DNA of 64,000 nucleotides from Methanolobus vulcani (GTDB lineage Archaea; Halobacteriota; Methanosarcinia; Methanosarcinales; Methanosarcinaceae): positions 52,236 to 116,235 of the forward strand of contig NZ_FNCA01000009.1 in the NCBI RefSeq assembly GCF_900100715.1, read 5' to 3'. This document shows, piece by piece, positions 57,133-64,000 of this stretch (its first letter is position 1; every line of letters begins with the position of its first letter). The position numbers were made by a program, and so were the translations under genes. A model generated the notes under the pieces. It was not told the DNA's origin. It saw nothing but the letters and a program-made list of their open reading frames with translations, and made no database searches.

Positions 57133-58830
57133 TTACACTGCTTTTATATGTTTCATCCAGCGGGTCATCAAGTGGAAATCTTTCTGTTCAAGGGTTAAAG
57201 AATCAACATGAATGACCATACTGGAATTTGAACTCATGACTGAATCGTTTACCTCCTCGATGGCTTTTATAACAGACTTTATGTCATTATCAAGGCCCAG
57301 ATATTCCAGACCGTCAAGGAACACTACTCCTCTATCAACTTTTTCAATAAAATTGTAAATTGCAGGCTGTAACTTGTAGAGCTCACTAGAATCAATATAC
57401 GGCTGGCCAGATTGCTGATTTTTGGTCAACCAGATAAAAGGGGTTTTCAACAGTCCGTATTCAGCTCTTATTCTTTCAGGATTCTGTCTTGTAATGCAAA
57501 GTCCGGGAACACCACTTTTCACCATGTTTGCAAACATCTGGTAACTTTCATCTGCTTCAATCCCGTCCCTGAAATAAATATGACCGGCTTCAAGATCTAT
57601 ATATTTTCCATCTGCATCAAAATCCTCATCTGTTATTTCCTCCTGTAAAGGATCAAAAAAGAGGTTTCTCAAATCGGAAATGTTCTGGAAAGTAATGACA
57701 GCTCTTTCATCCATTCCTTCTTTTGTTACAATGGACTGGGAGACATTAGCCATTAAAGAAGTACCATCTTTTGTGATTAACTCAAGTACCTTAGGTTTTG
57801 TAGAACCTCTTTGGAATTTTTCCGGTTTCTTGAGAAGATTCAAAAAAGATGCACCGATCAATTCATCAAACTCAAAACCCAAAGCATCAAGAGCTTTCTG
57901 ATTGATCGTTATGATCCTCATTTTATTGTCGAGAGACAAAGTTGCTATGGGTGAAAGTTCCATGAGATTATGAATAAATTCATAGGTCTGGACCAGCTCA
58001 TCACGTGATATTTTCAATGTTTCTTCAGAAATTACATGTTCAGTGACATCACGTATAAGAGTAACAATTCCTTCCAGATTTTCTTGTGAATCAAAAATGG
58101 CTGTTTTTGTGAGCTCTATGAATTTTTTTTCTCCTTCATCGTCAATGAAATCCATTGTGAAACGTATGGTTTCACCTGTATTGATCGCTTCTTCATCAAG
58201 CTCAAGAAATTTTTCAGCAATAGATCCAGGGAATAATTCTCTGTCAGTTTTACCCGTTATTTCAGTTCCAGGCGTTTTTGTAAATTTTTCAAACGCCCTG
58301 TTAAATATTATACTCTGACCCTGATGATTTTTAAAATAAACAACAGAAGGAATAGATTGTACCAATGAATCGAAGGTTATCTGGATTTGGTTTTCTCCAT
58401 CTTCAGTCTGAAGATTACAAAGGAACTTTGAACCTTCAAATCTTGTGAGTTCAGTTATATAAGCCAAATCACCCTTTTGGTCATAATTGTAAGATGATCT
58501 CAGACAAATGGTTTTTTCTTTTTTATCAAGATATTCGTTGTACGCAAAAGAAACATCTTTTCGTGAAATAGTTTCCGGACAATCTTCACATGGAGCAGAT
58601 TTTCCAAAAATTTGAAAACACTTTTTTTCTTTTTCTTCTCCAAGCTTAAAACCTGATAGTGTAAATCCCGCACGATTTAAAAATAGAATATTATAGTTAC
58701 TGTCATATACACCGATCATGTGAGGAAATGAATCTAATAATGATCTAAGTATTGGATTTGTATCTATATCTGCTTGAATAGATGCTATTTTTTTTGACAG
58801 GAATTGGATATTCTCATTTTCAACTAACAT
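57133..58830 (-). CDS. Multi-PAS sensor with C-terminal DUF835 domain, first gene of the sensory operon
   Basis: Three PAS domains can be seen: one from about residue 30 (LLDSFPHMIGVYDSNYNILF, with a CFQIFGKSAPCEDCP cysteine cluster), one near 170 (SIPSVVYFKNHQGQSIIFN) and one near 300 (LMELSPIATLSLDNKMRIIT). The C-terminal 150 residues are a DUF835 domain (HIYFRDGIEADESYQMFANM, then FIWLTKNQQ and RGVVFLDGLEYLG). There is no kinase or membrane span. DUF835 is a RecA-like domain typical of Euryarchaeota. TTG 58860 would lengthen it; ATG 58830 has GGTGA before it. The promoter faces the origin region. Confidence 0.8.
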   Translation of the reverse strand: MLVENENIQFLSKKIASIQADIDTNPILRSLLDSFPHMIGVYDSNYNILFLNRAGFTLSGFKLGEEKEKKCFQIFGKSAPCEDCPETISRKDVSFAYNEYLDKKEKTICLRSSYNYDQKGDLAYITELTRFEGSKFLCNLQTEDGENQIQITFDSLVQSIPSVVYFKNHQGQSIIFNRAFEKFTKTPGTEITGKTDRELFPGSIAEKFLELDEEAINTGETIRFTMDFIDDEGEKKFIELTKTAIFDSQENLEGIVTLIRDVTEHVISEETLKISRDELVQTYEFIHNLMELSPIATLSLDNKMRIITINQKALDALGFEFDELIGASFLNLLKKPEKFQRGSTKPKVLELITKDGTSLMANVSQSIVTKEGMDERAVITFQNISDLRNLFFDPLQEEITDEDFDADGKYIDLEAGHIYFRDGIEADESYQMFANMVKSGVPGLCITRQNPERIRAEYGLLKTPFIWLTKNQQSGQPYIDSSELYKLQPAIYNFIEKVDRGVVFLDGLEYLGLDNDIKSVIKAIEEVNDSVMSSNSSMVIHVDSLTLEQKDFHLMTRWMKHIKAV

Positions 58831-59024
58831 TTCCCTGGTCACCACACAGTTTCTATTCAATGTATATATCTTTTATTCTATATATCTATTTATAGAAAAA
58901 TAAGATTATTTTTTAAAAGTTGTTGAAAGATTTGTTCAGTATTTTAAGTGAATATGTAAGTGGCTAAATTACTTAAAATAGTGATATTCAGATTGTATAC
59001 TTGAGATACTAAAGTAACATACTG

Positions 59025-59048
59025 ACCCCATGATTTCTACTGGAGATT
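59025..59048 (-). repeat. ORB-like site 1
   Basis: On the minus strand the site reads ATCTCCAGTAGAAATCATGG followed by GG. It has the ORB core CTCCAG...GAAA and the G-run. Confidence 0.75.
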
Positions 59049-59107
59049 TGTTTTTAGGATTATGAATTATGGTTATTTTTATTAAACCAATTTTATTAAT
59101 GAGTGCA

Positions 59108-59131
59108 ACCCCATTGTTTCTACTGGAGATT
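59108..59131 (-). repeat. ORB-like site 2
   Basis: On the minus strand it reads ATCTCCAGTAGAAACAATGG followed by GG. It is nearly identical to site 1. Confidence 0.75.
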
Positions 59132-59322
59132 CAAAAAATTATCTTATTTTGAGAAATCCAGTTAACTTCAACTATTTTTTAGTATAATTTTTAAGTTAAT
59201 TTTTAAAAATATAATTAAAATTAATTTAAAATAAAGAAAAGCTTATATAGTAATATATCGATATATACACTGCCATCTTTTTTTATAAATTTAAAAAAAA
59301 GATAGTCATATCTTTTTTCCAG

Positions 59323-59344
59323 CTTCCAGAAGAAATCATAGGGT
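59323..59344 (+). repeat. ORB-like site 3 (diverged)
   Basis: CTTCCAGAAGAAATCATAGG followed by GT. The G-run is shorter than in the others. Confidence 0.55.
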
Positions 59345-59360
59345 CTCTGTTTTTTATAAA

Positions 59361-59384
59361 CCTTCCAGTTGAAATAAAGGGGTT
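59361..59384 (+). repeat. ORB-like site 4
   Basis: CCTTCCAGTTGAAATAAAGG followed by GGTT. It is a good match to the ORB consensus. Confidence 0.75.
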
Positions 59385-59486
59385 TACTTCCATATGAAGT
59401 CATATCCTTTATATCCATGTTACTCTGTTATTCAAAAACAAAGTATCTTGATACGTTTTTAAAAGCATTCTTGTATTTTTATATAA

Positions 59487-59510
59487 CTTTCCAGTTGAAA
59501 CAGAGGGGTC
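59487..59510 (+). repeat. ORB-like site 5
   Basis: CTTTCCAGTTGAAACAGAGG followed by GGTC. It is the site nearest to orc1, about 210 bases away. Confidence 0.75.
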
Positions 59511-59721
59511 TAAACCATAAACATTAATAACCACCACTTCCATTGTATCGTTTGGAATTGAGAGAGGAAATCCAATCAATCATTTCAATCATACAATTTG
59601 ATTCACAATTTTCAAATCAGATTTAAGTTGATTTTGATTTGTTCTTGATTGGTAGTTCTTATCCAAAACAAACAGATGTTAGAGTGGTTTGTAAGTTTTA
59701 AGGATAGGGTGAAATAAGTAA

Positions 59722-60957
59722 ATGCAAAGTAAATCATTAGATGGCCTGTTCCAGGAATTACTGGAAAATGAACCTATTTTCAAAAACAAAGAGGTTTTAA
59801 GACATTCATACACTCCTGATTCGCTTGTCCACCGTGATGACCAGATCAATAGTCTTGCGTCTATTCTTGTTTCAGCGCTCAGGGGAGATACTCCTTCTAA
59901 TATTCTTATTTACGGAAAGACCGGTACAGGAAAAACAGCTGTAACAAGGCATGTTGGAATTGAGCTTGAAAGAAAAGGTGAATCACTTGGACTTTCCTGT
60001 AAAGTTGTCTATCTTAATTGTGAAGTCATTGATACTCAGTATAGGCTTCTTGCAAATCTGACCCGCCAGTTCGGTGAAGATGTTCCAATGACCGGATGGC
60101 CTACAGATCAGGTCTTTTTCAAATTCAAAGAAACAATTGATAATGAAAGACAGGTTGTAATTATAATTCTGGATGAAATAGACAAGCTCATCAAAAAAGG
60201 TGATGATGTTCTTTACAACTTATCAAGGATTAATACTGATCTTGAAAATGCAAAGGTCAGTATGATTGGAGTTTCTAACGACTTGAAATTCACAGAATTT
60301 CTTGATCCCAGAGTCAAGAGTTCTCTTGGAGAGGAAGAAATTATTTTCCCACCATACGATGCTGACCAGATTAGTGATATCCTTCATGAAAGAGCTGAAA
60401 TAGCTTACAAGCCTGATGCCCTTGATGAAATGGTCATTCCTCTCTGTGCTGCTTTTGCAGCTCAGGAACACGGTGATGCAAGACGCGCTCTTGATCTTCT
60501 CAGAGTTGCAGGAGAAATTGCAGAAAGAGAAAATAAATCCCATGTTGAAGAACAGCATGTTAAAGGTGCTCAGGAAAAGATCGAAGTCGATCGTGTCATT
60601 GAAGTTGTGCGCACCCTTCCTACCCAGTCCAAACTTGCACTCTACAGTGTAATGCTCCTGAGGAACAACGGTTACAAGAACGTCACGACCGGGGAAGTCT
60701 ACAATGTTTATCGCCAACTATGTCTTCAGGTGGATATGGACATTCTCACACAGCGCAGGGTAACAGATCTGATGTCCGAGCTTGATATGCTTGGTATCGT
60801 CAATGCAGTAGTTGTAAGCAAGGGAAGATACGGCAGGACAAAAGAGATCGTGTTGAGTGTCCCGATAAACAGCACTAAAAAAGTATTGTTTGAGGACTAC
60901 AGGCTTAAACCACTTGAGTTCTTCAAACCCGTCCTCACAACACAGTTGCATCTTTAA
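59722..60957 (+). CDS. cdc6: Orc1/Cdc6 origin-binding initiator
   Basis: The 411-residue protein has the AAA+ motifs of archaeal Orc1/Cdc6: Walker A IYGKTGTGKTAVTRHV, Walker B VVIIILDEIDKLIKKGDD, sensor 1 VSMIGVSNDLKFTEFLDPRV, and sensor 2 HGDARRALDLLRVAGEIAE. The C-terminal winged helix (from about 300, TTGEVYNVYRQLC and RRVTDLMSELDMLGIV) binds ORB DNA. It recruits MCM to the adjacent origin. The start is 210 bases to the right of the nearest ORB site. Confidence 0.95.
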   Translation: MQSKSLDGLFQELLENEPIFKNKEVLRHSYTPDSLVHRDDQINSLASILVSALRGDTPSNILIYGKTGTGKTAVTRHVGIELERKGESLGLSCKVVYLNCEVIDTQYRLLANLTRQFGEDVPMTGWPTDQVFFKFKETIDNERQVVIIILDEIDKLIKKGDDVLYNLSRINTDLENAKVSMIGVSNDLKFTEFLDPRVKSSLGEEEIIFPPYDADQISDILHERAEIAYKPDALDEMVIPLCAAFAAQEHGDARRALDLLRVAGEIAERENKSHVEEQHVKGAQEKIEVDRVIEVVRTLPTQSKLALYSVMLLRNNGYKNVTTGEVYNVYRQLCLQVDMDILTQRRVTDLMSELDMLGIVNAVVVSKGRYGRTKEIVLSVPINSTKKVLFEDYRLKPLEFFKPVLTTQLHL

Positions 60958-61052
60958 ACTCAGATTGAAGTTTAAAGATCCAACTTTTATTCTTGTATTT
61001 TCAATATCTTATATTCTTATTTTCCAGCTTTTTAGTATTTTGTCTTATTCCA

Positions 61053-61616
61053 TTAGAAACCAGGAAGCAGGAGTCTTAGATATCCTACGTATGGAATTCT
61101 GTAGCGTGCAATACCGATTACCCATTCTTTCTTAACAGGCATCAGGTAACTCACCTGTCCCTGCTGGTCATAGTATTTATTTGTCACTTGGTTGTCACCT
61201 TTTGTGATGTAACCGGCATAAGGCGCAGCGGGTCCGCCGTCCCACATGGGCTCTCCTTTTTCAACATAATACATAGCCCTGTGGATAATTGGTGTCACAC
61301 CTTCCTGTCCATAAGGTTTGTAAAGTATCACATTACCGTAATTCTTGAAGGTAGTGTAGTCGTTATTCATGCCTTCTTCATAAGTGACAATTTCCGCCCT
61401 GTCGATGTTCTGGATGAATATTATATCACCGATATTCATATGGGGTTGCATGCTTCCGGATTCTACTGCAACCATAGGTGTCCACATACCGAAAACGATC
61501 TGAGAGAAAGTTGCAAATACCAATACGGCTAACAGAACAGTCAGGATGTCCCGGGCAAGCGAAACAAAGAAATTATCACTTTCTTTGAAAACATGGTAGG
61601 TTTCTTTTAAGTTCAT
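61053..61616 (-). CDS. Archaeal type signal peptidase I
   Basis: One N-terminal membrane span (ILTVLLAVLVFATFSQIVFG) precedes the catalytic domain. The Ser is in AVESGSMQPHMNIGD, the His that replaces the bacterial Lys is in PIIHRAMYYVEKGEP, and the Asp is in YITKGDNQVT. A second hydrophobic end (RIPYVGYLRLLLPGF) follows. The enzyme removes signal peptides from exported proteins such as those of the 30-46 kb island. It converges with orc1 from the right. Confidence 0.92.
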   Translation of the reverse strand: MNLKETYHVFKESDNFFVSLARDILTVLLAVLVFATFSQIVFGMWTPMVAVESGSMQPHMNIGDIIFIQNIDRAEIVTYEEGMNNDYTTFKNYGNVILYKPYGQEGVTPIIHRAMYYVEKGEPMWDGGPAAPYAGYITKGDNQVTNKYYDQQGQVSYLMPVKKEWVIGIARYRIPYVGYLRLLLPGF

Positions 61617-61761
61617 GTTCTTACCTGTCTTCCGTCCAAATCAATGAAAGAATCTATTAATGAGTTATGGAATATAATTGCAAAAAATAAAATGTTTCCC
61701 CTTATAAAACATTTTTCAGATTTTTATTGTATGATAAACTGTACTTAACTATTGTATCACC

Positions 61762-63351
61762 ATGAATGAAACTGATGTCCTTACAGCCTTTATTGAAGAA
61801 GGCTATCAGATAAGTCCTGAAGCAGTGGACCTTATATGTTCTCATTGTACACCCAGGGAACTTGTAGCTTACGTACTTGAGCATATAGATCTTTCAGTGC
61901 TCGTAATTGATGTTGAACACATTGATCTGGAAGCTTTCAATTCTTCCCTTCATGTAGATGAGGAGACTTTCAAGCTATCAGAAGAGCTTTCTCCGGAACC
62001 TGATAATTCCTACAGTGATTCGTATGACGATCCATATGACTCATCTTATTCTTATCAGCCATCTTCAATGTCATCAGGCTTCAAGAGTAATTACTGTAAC
62101 GTTGACAGTCCGATTTCCGTGCTTTCTGATATTACCGATAATTCAACATGTGTCGGTGAGTACATGGAATTCGTTCAGTTTTTCAGGAACAGGTATACAA
62201 GGCTCAGCGATATCATACGTGGAAGGATAACGGCACGCCCCATCGAGAGCCTGAAAAAAGGCAAAGGCACTAATTTCAGGGGCAGCCGCGAGGCAGGAGA
62301 AGTTTCCATAATCGGAATGATATCTGATATGAAAAGCACCAGCAATGGTCATAAGATCCTTGAGGTCGAAGATCCCACAGGTTCATTTTCAGTTCTCATA
62401 CGCTCGGCTGACAAGGAACTTTATGAGCAGGCAAGTCACTTTGTACTGGACGAAGTTGTGGGTTTCACAGGAACTCTCACAAATGATGGCAATCTTATGA
62501 TAGCACAGAAGGTCACGCTCCCGGACCTGCCTGCTGTAAATCCGAAAAAGACCGGAAGTTTCGGCAAGGCAATCCTTACATCTGATATTCATATCGGAAG
62601 TAATACTTTCCTTGAAGAACCTTGGGACAGGTTCATTGATTTTCTAAACGGCGATACTGATAATGAGGCTTTGCTGGCTATTTCAAAAGAGATACGCTAT
62701 CTTCTGGTAGCAGGTGATCTTGTGGACGGCGTTGGCATCTATCCCGGACAGGAAGAAGAGCTTTCCATCATGGATGTTTACGACCAGTACAAAAAAGCCG
62801 GTGAATATTTCCATATGATCCCAAAACACATCAAGATTATTATTTCTCCTGGAAACCACGATGCAGTACGTCAGGCTGAACCGCAGCCAAGACTGCCTGA
62901 ATGTATCAGGGATTATTTCCCTGATAATGTCACGTTTGTAGGTAATCCATCTATTGTTGACCTGGATGGTGTAAAAGTGATGCTGTATCACGGTCGTTCC
63001 ATTGACGATCTGGTGGCCTCAGTTCCGGGTGTTTCATATGGCGAGCCTACAAAGGCAATGGTTGAAATGATGAAGTTCAGACACCTTTCGCCAATTTACG
63101 GAAGCCGTGTTTCCATTGCACCTGAAAAAAGAGATTATTTTGTTATTAGTAACGTACCGGATATCCTGCACTGCGGTCACGTACACACGGTGGGTGTTGA
63201 ATGGTACAAAAATGTTCTGCTGATAAATTCAGGCACCTGGCAGGACCAGACTGAGTTTCAGAAAAGAGTAAATGTTGTCCCGACACCTGCACAGGTGCCG
63301 GTAGTGGATCTTGAAACTCTTAAAACAACAATTTTGAAGTTCAATGAATAA
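61762..63351 (+). CDS. polB: DNA polymerase II (PolD) small subunit, DP1
   Basis: The N-terminal 70 residues form a helical domain (AFIEEGYQISPEAVDLICSH), followed by a flexible Ser/Tyr/Asp-rich linker. An OB fold has VSIIGMISDMKSTSNGHKIL and EVEDPTGSFSVLIR. The calcineurin-like phosphoesterase domain carries TSDIHIGSNTF, VAGDLVDGVG, IIISPGNHDAVRQAEPQP, YHGRSIDD and CGHVHTVG. It is the proofreading 3'-5' exonuclease subunit of the archaeal replicative polymerase D. Its place near orc1 is common in Euryarchaeota. The length, 529 residues, is normal. Confidence 0.95.
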   Translation: MNETDVLTAFIEEGYQISPEAVDLICSHCTPRELVAYVLEHIDLSVLVIDVEHIDLEAFNSSLHVDEETFKLSEELSPEPDNSYSDSYDDPYDSSYSYQPSSMSSGFKSNYCNVDSPISVLSDITDNSTCVGEYMEFVQFFRNRYTRLSDIIRGRITARPIESLKKGKGTNFRGSREAGEVSIIGMISDMKSTSNGHKILEVEDPTGSFSVLIRSADKELYEQASHFVLDEVVGFTGTLTNDGNLMIAQKVTLPDLPAVNPKKTGSFGKAILTSDIHIGSNTFLEEPWDRFIDFLNGDTDNEALLAISKEIRYLLVAGDLVDGVGIYPGQEEELSIMDVYDQYKKAGEYFHMIPKHIKIIISPGNHDAVRQAEPQPRLPECIRDYFPDNVTFVGNPSIVDLDGVKVMLYHGRSIDDLVASVPGVSYGEPTKAMVEMMKFRHLSPIYGSRVSIAPEKRDYFVISNVPDILHCGHVHTVGVEWYKNVLLINSGTWQDQTEFQKRVNVVPTPAQVPVVDLETLKTTILKFNE

Positions 63352-63392
63352 ATTTGATAAATAATTCCTAATCCCTTTATTTCCAGTGGAAC

Positions 63393-63408
63393 TTCAAATT
63401 AATTTGAA
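63393..63408. terminator. Palindrome between polB and ramA, likely two-way terminator
   Basis: TTCAAATTAATTTGAA is an exact 16-base palindrome flanked by T-rich sequence, between two convergent genes. Confidence 0.5.
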
Positions 63409-63421
63409 TTATTTTTCCTGA

Positions 63422-64000
63422 TTATTCTTCCTTTATCTTCAGCAGTGAATGGTTCATCGTCTGCTCAGGACAGATGGTCACACAACGTCTGCAACTCGTA
63501 CCAAGGCAGTGCTGACTATCGATATTGACGATCCTTGCACCGTTTTCCTCAATAATTTCCAGTGCATCCTCAGGGCATTCTTCAACACACTCCTGGCAAA
63601 GTATACATTTTTCCACCGGAGCTTCGAGTGTGATACCGATATCCTTCACAATATCCAGTCCAAGATAACCGACGTCATCGATATCCCTGGAAACCCTTCT
63701 TTCGATTTCAACTTTCTCAAGGTCCTGCGGGAACACGGGAATACCATACATTTCCAGCATCTGGGCATACATTTCACTAGGCATTCCCTGCTGCCATGTT
63801 GAGAGTTCGCAGACATAGATATCCTTAAAAGTCTCACTTGTTGCCATCATCAGGTGATCTGCATGTATCTTCTTTGCAACTGCAATGACCTCATCCAGTT
63901 TTGAAACATCGATGGCAAGCTTCCTTGCAAGTCCGATGGAAGTGTTACCGAACTGAATTATTCCCTTTGAAAAACCAGGAACTGAACCTATGTGTCGTGC
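63422..64000 (-). CDS. ramA: RamA-like corrinoid activation protein, C-terminal part (truncated by window edge)
   Basis: The frame stays open to base 64000 (193 codons), so the start lies outside. The visible part begins ARHIGSVPGFSKGIIQFGNT, followed by IHADHLMMATSETFKDIYVC and a tail with two 4Fe-4S motifs (CILCQECVEECP and CLGTSCRRCVTICP). This is the C-terminus of RamA-type proteins, which use ATP to reduce the corrinoid cofactor of methylamine, methanol or methylthiol methyltransferases. The call rests on recalled family patterns. It supports a methylotrophic methanogen and therefore possible pyrrolysine use. Confidence 0.75.
   Translation of the reverse strand, partial: ARHIGSVPGFSKGIIQFGNTSIGLARKLAIDVSKLDEVIAVAKKIHADHLMMATSETFKDIYVCELSTWQQGMPSEMYAQMLEMYGIPVFPQDLEKVEIERRVSRDIDDVGYLGLDIVKDIGITLEAPVEKCILCQECVEECPEDALEIIEENGARIVNIDSQHCLGTSCRRCVTICPEQTMNHSLLKIKEE

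Larger units (their letters stand above)
59025..59510. other. Replication origin (oriC) region with inverted ORB sites and an AT-rich core
   Basis: The 891-base gap 58831-59721 contains no convincing gene. It holds five copies of the archaeal origin recognition box, two on the minus strand at the left and three on the plus strand at the right. Between them, 59135-59320 is almost pure A/T, a likely duplex unwinding element. orc1/cdc6 begins 210 bases to the right. This inverted layout next to orc1 is typical of archaeal origins. The origin is inferred from repeats and context, not from a measured replication profile. Confidence 0.82.

Noticed and set aside
59221..59418. Minus-strand frame of 65 codons in the origin region
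   Set aside because: It overlaps two ORB-like sites and the AT-rich core, and its sequence is low-complexity, rich in Phe/Lys/Tyr; origin structure explains the bases better.
63381..63391. CCAGTGGAA, similar to the core of an ORB site, downstream of polB
   Set aside because: It lacks the following G-run and is single; I regard it as chance.

Overview
The window is chromosomal DNA of a methylotrophic methanogenic archaeon, most likely of the family Methanosarcinaceae (Methanolobus, Methanococcoides or a close relative). The supports are formylmethanofuran:H4MPT formyltransferase (ftr, 28.6 kb), a methanofuran-pathway tyrosine decarboxylase (mfnA, 53.8 kb), a RamA-like corrinoid activator at the right edge, a Ni-CODH-like protein, Orc1/Cdc6 beside an origin, the small subunit of the archaeal DNA polymerase D, and an archaeal signal peptidase with a Ser/His/Asp active site.

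Layout. 0-2 kb: end of a SulP transporter, a VOC protein, a QueG-like Fe-S protein. 2.4-4.4 kb: an AT-rich two-gene island (YwgA-like protein plus SAMHD1-like HD protein). 4.7-29.5 kb: mostly housekeeping and redox genes: an ABC exporter, a Fe-S aldo/keto reductase, a PsiE-like protein, a Vms1/baeRF-like release-factor relative, cysE-cysK, tandem GNAT, DinB, a voltage-gated K+ channel, a PAS/GAF histidine kinase, RNase HI, a NapH-like ferredoxin, a CAP-domain protein, an atypical CooS, CopB and Ftr. 29.7-46.4 kb: an AT-rich island made almost only of exported or membrane proteins (transglutaminase-like, C39/papain-like, subtilase, pre-peptidase-like, NosD-like beta-helix, Ig-like). 46.4-49.5 kb: a transglutaminase-like enzyme, a SnoaL-like protein and an AT-rich KTSC-OLD pair. 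49.7-58.8 kb: membrane proteins, TraB, a site-2 protease with CBS domains, mfnA, and a three-gene sensory operon (PAS-DUF835, CheF-like, KaiC-like). 58.9-64 kb: a replication origin with five ORB-like repeats, orc1/cdc6, signal peptidase, PolD small subunit, and the end of ramA.

The most striking structure is in the 29.7-46.4 kb island. Eleven copies of a motif close to GTTGGATRATAWGGCCATAA lie upstream of its transcription units. Each points toward its gene and sits directly before a TATA-like stretch. Three intergenic regions hold divergent pairs of the motif 32-41 bp apart. Two paralogous membrane-anchored regulators (signal sequence, short outer segment, one membrane span, two winged helices) lie in the island, and both are preceded by the motif. 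I infer an autoregulated surface-protein regulon that I do not recognise from the literature. One of its genes carries an in-frame TAG exactly between signal peptide and mature protein, in a lineage that can read UAG as pyrrolysine.

Several genes appear frameshifted by one base at homopolymers (cysK, the pre-peptidase-like gene, a small membrane protein), which points to sequencing indels rather than true decay. No tRNA, rRNA or CRISPR array was seen.
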